NCBI GenBank assembly: GCA_005765155.1
Contig: VCCP01000003.1
Coordinates: forward strand, 3,286,001-3,350,000
Origin: Zelopaecilomyces penicillatus
Taxonomy: Eukaryota > Ascomycota > Sordariomycetes > Hypocreales > Pseudodiploosporaceae
Direction of reading: 5' to 3'
Length of the DNA: 64,000 bases
The notes under the pieces were generated by a model. The model saw only the letters and a program-made list of their open reading frames with translations. It made no database searches and was not told the origin of the DNA. Position numbers and translations under genes: made by a program. The stretch's first letter is position 1, and every line of letters starts with the position of its first letter. Positions 44,809 to 55,120 of the stretch are shown piece after piece.

Positions 44809-45739
44809 ATGGTAAAGTCCTCGCCTGAATACGCAATGTATGTTCAGTTTTCTTTTCACTTGGAGACAATTTAACTTCGCGGGGAAGCTAACAGCCACCA
44901 GCACTAAGCCAGGAATTCATCAACAACTGCGGAAACGCGAAAAGCCGCTCCGAACGTACGGTCGACGTTCACAGTCTACGCCTGAGTTGCGAGGCGAGCC
45001 GGCTGCGAAAAAGCAGCGATTATCAGATGACGAAACTCAAGATGAAAACTCGATATCACCCAGTCATGGACAATGTGACGCTACCATTCTGAAATCGTCA
45101 GAAGAAACCAGTTGCACGAATGACCTTGGAGCCCCAACGGTACCGGAATCATCAAGCGCTAAGAAAGGATCCATATTGAACTACTTCAAACCTGCGAGTA
45201 CAGTCAACCCGCCGGCTCCTTTGCAACTTGACAGCGGCAATGAAAATGAAACAATCGAGAAGACGGAGCCTCCAGCCCTCCCGGTAACTGTACTGCACAC
45301 CAAGAGGAAACCAAGGCTTCTGAAAATTCGAGCCTCTTCATACCCGCTTACGGATCCAGCTGGGGAGCGACAACATAAAGAAACGGCGACTGAGCCAGAA
45401 GATGGTTCAGACGAAGACGAAGATGCCCACAAAGGGTCCAAGCGTCAGAGAAGAAACAAACAGAGGTCAGCAGAGCCATTGGCCAGAAAGGGAGAGAGTA
45501 TACCATCTGAAGGGCATACTGTGACGAGGACTCGCTCCTCAGGAAAAAGCGAACCTGCCAACACCAGAATAGTACCGACGGTACAGACGACGTTGAATAT
45601 CTCTGCTCAAGCAGTGATTACCGAGTGTACAATTTGCGACACCGTGTGGAATCCGTTGTATCCAGATGATGTAAAATACCATATTAAACGACACAAGGCG
45701 GTGCTGCGGGCACAAAAGAGAAAAGCAGATGAGATATAA
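44809..45739 (+). CDS. ESCO-type C2H2 zinc-finger protein without acetyltransferase domain
   Basis: Exons 44809-44837 and 44902-45739 (64-nt intron with CTAAC branch site), 288 aa, nuclear by composition. The C-terminal domain (about residues 245-280) reads TLNISAQAVITECTICDTVWNPLYPDDVKYHIKRH: Cys-x2-Cys and His-x3-His of the finger that opens Eco1/ESCO cohesin acetyltransferases (zf-C2H2_3). The acetyltransferase domain is missing, and the protein stops 16 residues after the second His. A KKGSILNYFKP segment near residue 110 resembles a degenerate PCNA-binding motif, also found in front of the finger in Eco1. The middle is acidic and Lys-rich, disordered. A replication-fork role is inference. 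I use ATG 44809 because it gives a short exon with perfect splice sites, while the unspliced start encodes an odd hydrophobic leader. Confidence 0.82.
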
Positions 45740-47071
45740 TTGCATATAGACATATACCCCTAGCAGAATATTGATATTAATTACAAAAAGTCAAAGTCAA
45801 AACTAGTATCCTCTTATTAACAACTGCCGCACGCTTGTCAGTGAATAATCCCTAACATCGCTAATTTGGAGAAGTGGTGGATTCGAGCCCCCTCCCACAG
45901 GGTATCTCAATATCCAAGTCATAGCGGTCTCGATATATCTTCTAATAGCGAGAAATAGCCTGTTGGCTAGGTTGGTTACTGGAATTCCGCCCGCTTCTGC
46001 CGCTAGTTGGTGTCTGGGTATCGCAGTGTCCTCGAGGCACCCCTTCATGATGACATCACAACGTCTGTACTCGAAGAGCCATTCGGGTCATACCACGGTT
46101 TTACTATAATTAAGAAAGAATGGGTAGTTTTGCAAAAAAAGCAGCAGCAGCACATAAAACTAAAGCTATTCAGCTAAAACAGGGAGATGAGCCAAAAACG
46201 GGGCGGTTACTGCGGTCGTTCATTGAAGCCATCCAAAGCGAACCAGACGATAACGAAAAGCTACGCAGATTGGCTAGCATAGCAAAAAATTCCACGGAGA
46301 GTGATGGAATGGTGAGGGAGATTAACACATGGTATAAAGCCTTATGTTTATTTCATTTGTCCCAACAAGTTACCAGAGATTGCTAGAGATTTGTCTCTGA
46401 AGCATGTTTCCATGCCTTTTACCATACATCAATGCATGCTCAGAGCAGCACTTCTAGGGGTAAGCAAAGCTCCTATTAAGTCTGCCTGACCAACTGCCAA
46501 TCAAAACTTTTACTGTGGCTAATGATTGTCAAGGCTTTGCGGCTTTGAAAGTGCCATAAGGAAAGCAAATCTGGAAGCTGCGCATCGAGAAAAGTTGGGA
46601 ACACAACACACAGCCTTACGTTTCTGGTTTTTTTCTTGTTCTTCATTTCTCTCATTCACTTTTAAATCCCTCTAAACTTTAATAAACAGCAAGAACGATG
46701 TTTGTTTTTCATTGAGGGAGGAGAGAAGTTATTATAACACAAAACACGCGCTGGAAAACACTCAATAACACCGTAGCTGAATTAAACCTACATTTACTCA
46801 CTACCTGAGAAACCAATGCCATGTTTGGCTGGACGCCACACTACATTCCGGAGAGAGTGAGTAAATTTGTCCCCGAGGGGTATGCTGTAGCCAAGAATAT
46901 GTATAAAGAGGACTTGTTCCCATAGGTAACTCACATTTAGGTTGTTGGGTGGTTGCTGATGCTGCCCCTTTCTATCCCTTTAATAGTGTAGCATTAGCCA
47001 AGTTCCACCAAAGGCACAGAGCCTCATATAAAGCATAATCATAAGCTGGATTCTACTACTACTCTTTTTCA
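45740..47071. other. intergenic, 1.3 kb, possible element remnants
   Basis: Includes two small open frames (45803-46048 minus, 46120-46386 plus) of unknown nature and, on the minus strand at about 45875-45892, a GGCTCGAATCC that matches a Pol III B-box. No full tRNA folds around it. AT-rich from 46.6 kb. Confidence 0.4.
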
Positions 47072-48659
47072 TCACAAACCCTGTTTCGTGGTATCCTTCA
47101 AAAGGTCCTTTTCATCAAGCTTCTCGTTCTGCTGTTGTGTAGCCCCAGCTTCAGCCTCGGCCTCCGTCTTCTTCGACACAGTCAGCACCGTCGGTAACAC
47201 TACAACCAGAGCTCCAATACACAGTCCCCAGTCCATCGCCAACTGATTCATCCCTGACATTCCCAGAGCATTCAGCCTCCATGCAACTGCTGCTCCGGTT
47301 GCTTGCATAGTCTTGTAAGCCCCGACGAGTACGGCCGCACGACCAGCGCTGTTGGACTCGGTTCCAATCAGCCAGTACGCGAAACCTTGCCATAGAGCGT
47401 CGTACATTCCGTAGAAAAGGTAGAGGAATATAGGACCGGTTGCAATTTTCCCATCAAGATAGTCAATGTCTTGCTTCAATCCCTTTGCAAACCGGTCATT
47501 TTGCCACTTTTGAAACTGATATCCGCCTCCCCATGTAATCATTCCTGTGACAAAAACAAAGGCCCAGCCGAGGCGAGCTCTTCCAGGGCGATCAAGCCAG
47601 GGTATATCCAGAAGAAGACCAATCAGCAGACCACCAAGCATTTGAGACATCCAATACAAAGCTCCATTCAAAGATCGGGTTCGGATATTGAATGTAAGGC
47701 CGTTGACATCGTTTTGTTGGTAACTATAAAACACATTGGCGGAAAAGAAAAGCGGGAACATGCATATAACACGCCACTTGCACATGGTACGGATGGCAAT
47801 CTCAAAAGTACCTCGAATTGTGTGCTTCTCCGTCTCGACGGCTCTGTGGAGCTGAACAAGGCGAATTCGAGACGGTGAGCAGATAAAGAAGCCCAGCATC
47901 CACCCAAATATCATAACCACCAGGATAGCAATGTAAGTGGAATCCGAAACAGTGCCGCTTGTCGAATGGTAATTGAGGGCGAAAGAAACCAGAGACCCGA
48001 TTCCACCACCGAGGTTGAAGATGACCCAAAATACAGCGATGGCTCTTCCCTTTTGCGATTCCTCCACATATGTAGTCATGATGGCTCCCTGGACAATCCA
48101 GATGAAGGACGCACCAACACCCAGAATGGCGCCAGCTCCAATGACAAAGCTGCCATTGGCAGTATGATTGAAATGCAGCAAGCTGCCGCTGTACAGGGCG
48201 TAAGTCCATCCACCGATAAGAAAGCAGATCCGAGGCCCAACCCATGAAAAGATGGGGCCGACAATGAACAAAGCTGTGGCCGCAGTCGTGGAGAGAAGCG
48301 CAACCGTGGCGTTGGCAGCGACTGTCTTGTCGACCTGGCCAGATCCTCCCAGTCCTGTGAGGGCATTGTAAGACTAATATTGCAAATGATGTTAGTTTCA
48401 AAGTTGGATGTTTGTTTTTTGGGAGTTGGGATGCACATAATTTGCACCAATTGATACTTACACCAGGCAGACAGAAACAAATGAAGCTGATAAGTATAAT
48501 CTGCGTCCAAGGATGGGCGTAGAATCTCACCAGCTTGGACTTATGAGGCTCGTCACTGAGGTGGCCATTGTTAGGTTCGTTGAGCTGGCTGAGGTCACGA
48601 CCTTCCTCCATCTGGTCTCCAGTATTGGGCGTCTGATCTAGCTCATGTGTCTGAGCCAT
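47072..48659 (-). CDS. UNC-93-like major facilitator protein
   Basis: MFS protein of the UNC-93/DUF895 group found in most filamentous ascomycetes; transport substrate unknown. Exons 48462-48659 and 47072-48373, 499 aa. The N-terminus is polar, with the first helix at WTQIILISFICFCLPG, where the intron lies. Family-like segments follow: SYNALTGLGGSGQVD, VGPRICFLIGGWTYALYSGSL, GASFIWIVQGAIMTTYVEESQKGRAI, FNLGGGIGSLVSF, and later LYLFYGMYDALWQGFAYWLIG. Eleven to twelve helices, then a Glu/Lys-rich tail. Divergently transcribed from the MurQ-kinase gene with an 818-bp shared upstream region. Confidence 0.9.
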
Positions 48660-49477
48660 GGTAAGGATTCGCGTGCGGTCCGCTTGATGCAACTTGAAGC
48701 ACAATCGCCTTGTACCTGAAGGACAGCCTCCGAATTTAAAGATGCAGAGTCGTCCGCCGTGTTAGGTAATATGCAGCGCTGCGTCTCTATTATATCCGCA
48801 AGCAGGAGCGATTTGGTGGCCGCACAACCCTGAGGTATGGTTGCAATATAGCTTCCAGGTTACAGCTTGCAGCTTTACATGCGCTTCTTCTAGTGCTTCT
48901 TCATCCCCCCACGGAACTTTTTAAACAGCAAGAGCAGACTAGACATGAAAGCTTAGGTTATGGGCCAATTACCATTCAGTTGGCGACGTTGATTAGTATG
49001 TCCGTATCGGCTTAATATAGGCGAAATACGAGTCTTGAATGTGGGGTAAACCTGGAGATGCTTGACCAAGGGTATTGTGCAAATCCAACATAAACATGCA
49101 ATTGGGGAGGTACCGCTTCCTTTGTCGGTTAGAGTTGGGGTGGCAAGCGGTGTTCGCTCAGGTCAGCGCCTATCATCTAAACCCAAGACGGTCGTTTCTG
49201 CGCAGAGCCTTATGTATGCGGTCGGAGTAATAAACACCGACTCTGGGAGCCCACCATCTCCGGATCATGCATGCCGGGTGTGGTGGGGGATCTCGGTGTG
49301 TCACTGGCTTACGATCTGTTACCCACTTTGTGGATCTTGTTTCTAAAGGTTCTTGACAGACCGTTTGAGCTTTAAGCTGCTGTTTGCCGGGGATGAGGGA
49401 CAATAGAAGGGGTTTCATGAAGCAACGGTGCAATTCTCAATAGCCCTCGCGCCTTTACGTTGAAATCACCGCCAACA
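48660..49477. promoter_or_regulatory. shared upstream region of UNC-93-like and MurQ-kinase genes
   Basis: Divergent promoter region without ORFs of note. Co-regulation of the two genes is possible but not shown by any paired motif I can name. Confidence 0.4.
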
Positions 49478-51773
49478 ATGCCTCAGCTTCCGTCGTCTCG
49501 GCCACCGGTCATTCAACTCGCCGGATTACAGACCGAGACTAGAAATCCCCGGAGCGCCAAGATTGACCAGGTTACCACTCAAGAACTATGTCGCATTCTA
49601 AATCGAGAAGACAGCCGGATACCAGAAGCAGTTGAGCGGTGCATTCCCGTCATTGCAAGTGCCATCGACGCACTGGCTGAACGTGTGCGCAGCGGCGGCC
49701 GAGTCTTCTACATCGGCGCCGGGACCAGTGGAAGGTGATTGATATGACACATTCCTTGGAGGAAAAAGCGGCCATGCGCCATGGTTGTGTGGCTGCTACC
49801 TGGGGTGGAACAGTTTGGCAAAGTAAGCCGCCGTCGTAATGCGTGCTAACGGTGCTTTTTGATAGGCTCGGTGTGTTAGACGCATCGGAAATTCCCCCGA
49901 CTTACTCGGCCCCTGCCGGCCAGTTCGTCGCCTTGATCGCCGGGGGTGATTCTGCACTACGGCAGGCCAAAGAGGGCGCCGAGGACTCGCTCTCCGCGGC
50001 TGAAGCAGACCTCGCTGCTTGTCATCTCAATCCTGAATTCGATTCTTTGATTGGCATCGCATCTTCAGGACGAACTCCATATGTCCTCGGTGGTCTTTCC
50101 TATGCAAAGTCCCTGGGATGCACGACTGTTGGCCTCGTATGCGTAAAACCCTCGACGGTGGGAGACGAGGGCAATGCAGACTTCCTCATTGAGGCCGTCA
50201 CTGGCCCGGAGGTTGTCACAGGGAGCACTCGCATGAAAGCTGGTACAGCGACCAAGCTCGTACTTAATATGATAAGCACTGGAATCATGATTAGACTCGG
50301 CAAAACCTATGGCAATCTGGTAAGTGGCCATGTACCAGCTGTGTCAGATATGTTTAGTTGAGCGAAGCTGACGGCCAAGAACAGATGGTAGATGTCAAAA
50401 CTAGTAATCTTAAGCTGCAACAACGGGCCAGAAATATCCTCAGACTAATTGCCGGCCCAACTTGCCAACAGCCGGATGAGATACTGGACCAGATGCTTGA
50501 TGCTTGCCATGGCAGTGTAAAGCTTGCAGCGGTGACTCTTGTGTTGAATGTGTCAGTCCTCGAGGCCGAGGAACGTCTCAGACGGAATAAAGGAGTACTT
50601 GAAAACTTATTTCAAGAAATGCGAGAGAAAGTCTCACAAAGCAACGGTATTGATGATAGTTTGGTCGTCTGTGTAGACGCAGGGGGGACAAGCTGTAAAG
50701 CTGTCATCATGTCCAAGAGTGGCTGTATTGGCCATGGAGAAGCAGGACCTTGTAACGTGTACGTATATCCGTATGCTGGGCTATCAGATCTTGAACATAT
50801 TCTTGCTGACTATGAGATCAGTTCCAGTATGGGCATTACCTTGGCTATAGAATCGATTGCCAAGGCGATTGAAGAAGCCGCCAATGCCTTCGAGACAACC
50901 AAGGGACTTCAGATCCAGTCCCTCAAATTCTCATCCGCATGGATAGGGATATCTGGTTATGACAGGCCCTCCTTATCTCCTTTAGTCGATGGCGCTCTCT
51001 CTGAATTGTTTCGATTGCCAATTGGCAAGCAGCTCAGAGTAACTACGGATATTGATCTCCTCCCTGCAGGAATTGAGAGACAACTGGAACTAGATTCCGC
51101 CATTGTTCTCGTTGCCGGAACGGGGTCGGTTGCAATGAGCTATACACGAAGCGATGGAGAGTTTCGTCGAACCGGCCGGGTTGGGGGATGGGGCCATCTA
51201 CTCGGAGATGATGGGTCTGGTTTTGGAATCGGAAGAGAGGCCCTCAGAGTCGCCCTCAGAACATCCGACTCCTATCGCATGCACAAAACAACGGGAGCGA
51301 AGGTTGATGTTTTCCAATCTCCGCTATCGCGCGCTGTCCACCAGCACTTTATGGAACAATCGCCATCAAGTGGGCCGGGAGACATTCTGAGCTCCGTTCT
51401 CGTACCAGACGCCAATCCTCACCAATCTCAAAATGCTACCCTTGGATCAACACGGCGGATCGCCAGTCTCGCCAAGGTTGTTCTAGACATGGCAATGGGA
51501 GATGAAAAAGAGGCGAAGCAAATCGTTGAGACTGGCGCAGCAAGTCTGACGCAGCTGGTTTGTTTGCTTGTGAACGCGCAGGAGCTCAGCCCCTCAAAGA
51601 CGATCCTCATCCTTGCAGGGGGTTTATTGCAGCACGAAGGGTATAGAGCCTTGGTACTTGACGGTGTTAAAAAGCAAATGGCAGATTTTGGTCAGATTGA
51701 GATTTTTGATCAGCCTGCTATTGGGGCAGCCAAGCTGTTGCTGGAAAGGCAGAGCATCGAAATGAGCGCATAG
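49478..51773 (+). CDS. MurNAc-6-phosphate etherase (MurQ) fused to an N-acetylhexosamine kinase domain
   Basis: Exons 49478-49734, 49866-50319 and 50385-51773, 699 aa. Residues about 1-310 are a SIS-domain etherase of the bacterial MurQ type, with GAGTSGRLGVLDASEIPPTY at the sugar-phosphate site, GGDSALRQAKEGAEDS, GIASSGRTPYVLGGL, and the TGSTRMKAGTATKLVLNM block. MurQ removes lactate from MurNAc-6-phosphate to give GlcNAc-6-phosphate. Residues about 335-699 are an ASKHA kinase of the BadF/GlcNAc-kinase type: phosphate loop CVDAGGTSCKAV, GISGYDRP, VAGTGSVAMSY, GGWGHLLGDDGSGFGIG and LAGGLLQ. Both halves keep their motifs. Peptidoglycan is absent from fungi, so the fused enzyme either scavenges bacterial wall sugars or has a new substrate, such as a hexosamine or the regulatory role of the related animal GCKR. 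Bacterial ancestry is likely, but introns show long residence. Confidence 0.9.
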
Positions 51774-52488
51774 GTTCCTTCGCCTTTTGGCGTACGCAGC
51801 CTCCTGTTTATTCTCGTGGACAGTTTTGTACTGGTAGAGAGCTAAACAACCTCAACAATTACCTAAGTAGTCAGCTCTGTGAATAGAAACAACACTGTTG
51901 TGTCTTTCAAGATGGCCAGGATGTGGGTCGACAGTTTGGTTGTTAGCTGTTCAATCTGTGTCATGAACCCATCTCGTTTTCTTACATACGTCTACGAGTA
52001 CGAGTACGAAGAATGCGAGGACCATCTCACTGTCGTCACATTTCCCACCACGCCCTCCTAGCAAGCATGTTTCGGCAATTAATCCAGCAATTGAGCTTGC
52101 TTCTTTGCGCCTATAATACATAATTAAATCCTAATTAGTAGCTAGACAACTCCCTTATTAGATGCATTGAAGTGCGTGAGTGCAACGCAATATGGAACAT
52201 CACAGACACTAGTGACAGCTCAAGAACCGTTTTCCGGGTACGAGTAGTGGGGCAAGGACGATCACCTGTGATGGTCTGATCCGGGCTTATCAAAGCCGAG
52301 AAAGTTTTGAACCCCTGAAATATATTCTGTCCATCGATAAAGATAAGCTCAGTACGGCCCTGTCCATCTTAATTGAATTCGTCTCCAATCCATCACTCTC
52401 GACAATTATTCATTCAAGCTCTCAGCAATTGGCCATTCCAGTCACTCAATCGAACTCACTACTGCTTAGCATCGTCACTTCGCCCATC
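51774..52488. other. intergenic, 715 bp
   Basis: Promoter of the sterol isomerase gene with a CA/TC-rich leader; a short CGAGTA tandem near 51990. No gene. Confidence 0.5.
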
Positions 52489-53297
52489 ATGAACGATTCT
52501 CAAACTGGGAACCTCGCAGGGGGTGCGCCTCTGCACCCCTTCTTCCCCTTTGGCGTCGCGGTCCAGAATTATGTCGCCAATACGCTCTCTGCCCCAGTGC
52601 TGGTTTCGTCCTTTGCCGCCGGCTCTGCAGCTATCTTCCTCACCACATATCTCATTATCCAACGGGCGAGGCCGACGCTTGGAGGAAACGATGTCTCCAT
52701 TGCCCTGTGGTTTGCTCTCTGCGGGTGCATCCATTTTTTCTTTGAAGGTACAAGCTCATTTCACTTTCCCCCCACCATCTTGACGCAGTTGTATTTGCGA
52801 CGACAAAGTACTGGACTTGAGCTAACTCGCTACCTCTTGCAGGATACTTTGCTTACAACTCCTTCGACATGGCGAGCCGGATGGATCTCTTTGGGCAGCT
52901 GTGGAAGGAATACTCTCTCTCCGACTCTCGCTATATGACCCAGGATGCCTTTGTCGTCTGCATGGAGACCATCACGGCTGTGTTCTGGGGACCTCTGTCC
53001 TTTGCCTGCGTCTACTGCATCATTACCGACAGCCCAATGCGCCATCCTCTCCAGCTCATGATCAGTCTGGGCCAGCTTTACGGAGACGTTCTGTACTACG
53101 CAACCTGCACCTTCCAGGAGCTTGTGTACAACGTCGTCTATTGTCGACCAGAGCAGATGTACTTTTGGGCTTACTACTTCTTCTGTAACGCCTTTTGGAT
53201 CGTTATCCCTCTGATGCTGATTGTACAGAGTGTGAGGGAGACGTCTAATGCCTTTGCCAAGGTGAAGGCGGCTGGTGGCGCCAAGAAGGCTCAGTAA
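52489..53297 (+). CDS. emopamil-binding-protein family sterol delta8-delta7 isomerase (EXPERA domain)
   Basis: ER membrane protein of the EBP/EXPERA family; the best-known members shift the C8 double bond of sterols to C7. Exons 52489-52747 and 52843-53297, 237 aa, four to five helices. Diagnostic residues: His and Glu in CGCIHFFFEGYFAYN (helix 2), the WKEYSLSDSRYMTQD loop with a conserved Asp-Ser-Arg, a Glu in VVCMETITAVFWGPLS, and the final TFQELVYNVVYCRPEQMYFWAYY segment. The first helix is preceded by about 45 polar residues. Fungal genomes usually also have Erg2, an unrelated isomerase, so the physiological substrate of this EBP-type protein is unproven. Confidence 0.88.
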
Positions 53298-53596
53298 AAA
53301 GGGGTATAGAAGGAGATGATGCAGTATGACAAACTATAACTAGATTAATGTTAATAATAGCCCTTGATGGTGTAACAATCAAGTCATGTTTCCCAAGACC
53401 CAATCGAGTCAGACACATTGCGAGTTGTGCTTTCAAGTAATTAGTTCTCCCTGAGCAAGGATTATCATCGGCATGTGTTCAAGCTAAAACCAGCCTGCGT
53501 AGCAGAAAAGCCGGTCAATCAACCAACGCCATCGCTATTCATCCAGTACATCCCACGGTACATTAATGCTAACATGATACATATACACTTGCGACT

Positions 53597-54626
53597 CTAT
53601 TCGCCATGACCCTCCGTTCCAGACTTGATACCTTCTAGAACCGCGCCCAACTGTCCACTGGCCTTGTGTGTTCGAACTTCGTCAAACCGATCGCATGCGA
53701 TTTTCCTGATGAGGATAGTATCCTTGGCCTTCTTGAGACTTCGACCTTCGCCCGTTGACAAGTATTCGTCAAACCATCGCTCCTCCATGGTATCGAATGG
53801 CAGAAAAGCCAGCTCGCTGGATTGGTTTGGTTGGCCATCGACGTCAGATCTGTTTTCCAAAGCCACAGTAACCAATTGTTGAAACAGCAACTCTCGTGTA
53901 TGATCTGGCTGAGTCCTTGAAAAAAGTAGTGCTTCTGAGATATCAGTGTGCGCCATGGCTCTAAACAAAAGCTCCATGGCTCTGGATGATTTAATAACAG
54001 GCTGAACAGAATAAAAGTAAGAGAGAGCCAGACTATAATCATTGGCCACCGCTTGCTGCATGAGAGCAATTATGATGTCGTCGGCAAAGTCGGGGATTAA
54101 AGATGGATGCGTAATGTACTCCAAAGCCGTCTGTACATAAAATGTCAATAGAGTCTTCAAAGCGGGTGATGGAAATGACGTACAGCCAAGTCGCCCTTGT
54201 CCATATGCCACAGCCCTTTCATGAAGATTTGGTAATTTTTAGGGATGCTCGATGCTACAACAAAACTCTCCGCTATGGAGGCTCGATCGTTGACCAGGTC
54301 GAAATCAAGCAGGATGTAATATAGAACAGCGAGTTTGTGGTGCATAGAGACGGTAGCTTCACAGATTTGCTGATGCAGCTGTCGAACCCCATTATCGTTT
54401 TTAGGGGGGTACAATTTTCCTTTGGACAGAAAAGTCAGCTCACACCATAACAACAGACACCAATTGGCAAACCTTTAGTGACTCCAAGAGCCTGCAACAC
54501 GCGATCAATGAAAAGATGCCCTTCCAATGTTTTTCGATGCGCTTCAATCTCATGCTGAAGTTTGCGGTCATATGGCATCTGAACCCCGGAGGGAAAGATT
54601 TCTTGAAATTGAGTGTAGTCAATCAT
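53597..54626 (-). CDS. nuclear pore complex assembly protein, ELYS family
   Basis: Fungal ELYS-like nucleoporin (short form without the animal beta-propeller), 307 aa, an all-helical protein at the nuclear rim. Exons 54473-54626, 54184-54419 and 53597-54130; the first intron is short (53 nt) with a weak GTTTGC donor, the second has GTACGT. Family features are the N-terminal RKLQHEIEAHRKTLEGHLFIDRVL helix, YYILLDFDL, MDKGDLATALEYITHPSLIP across the splice, FADDIIIALM, and a terminal stretch after LLFRAMAHTDISEALLFSR. An in-frame ATG seven codons further upstream exists, but MIDYTQF matches the usual start. Divergent from SMC4. Confidence 0.86.
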
Positions 54627-55120
54627 GGTGGCAATGCTGGGTATCAAAACTGTTGTGTCATGGAAGTGAGGCAGTCAACCAGGTGCTAAGGTGACTTGAG
54701 ATGCCCAGATGCATGCAAGAGCTCAAAGTCGCAATCACGTGTAGATAACAGGTGCACTAGCATCAGCTGTAAACTGGCTCGTACCTGTTTGGCGTTATCA
54801 GCGGGAACAAATGCCAGGGGTTTTCAAGGTGGGGGTGTGCAGGCAGATACGTCTCATTTGTTTACGAAGCACGCATTGGGACATTTCCAAACAATTTGTC
54901 TGTTACGCGGGGTGCTGCCACACCAATCGAAGCTGCGAATGTCGGTCAACTACTAGCAACAAGAAACCTCCGCCAAGGCTCCAACCTCTACTGACCAGCA
55001 GACAGACCTTCAGAAGTATTGCTATTCCTACTGGAACGCCACTTCGATAGGCATTTGCCTGAGAAATTCCCTTTGCTTTCCTTTGGGTTCGCGACCGACA
55101 GCTTGGCGCATCCCACCACC
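54627..55120. promoter_or_regulatory. bidirectional promoter ELYS / SMC4
   Basis: 494-bp region between two divergent genes for chromosome and nuclear-envelope functions. I see no clear TATA box, which fits housekeeping promoters. Confidence 0.45.

Noticed and set aside
45860..45900. tRNA gene candidate
   Set aside because: B-box-like sequence but no acceptor stem, anticodon arm or paired ends.
46120..46386. 88-codon Lys/Ala-rich ORF, possibly a remnant of a larger gene
   Set aside because: Could not be extended by splicing or linked to any family.
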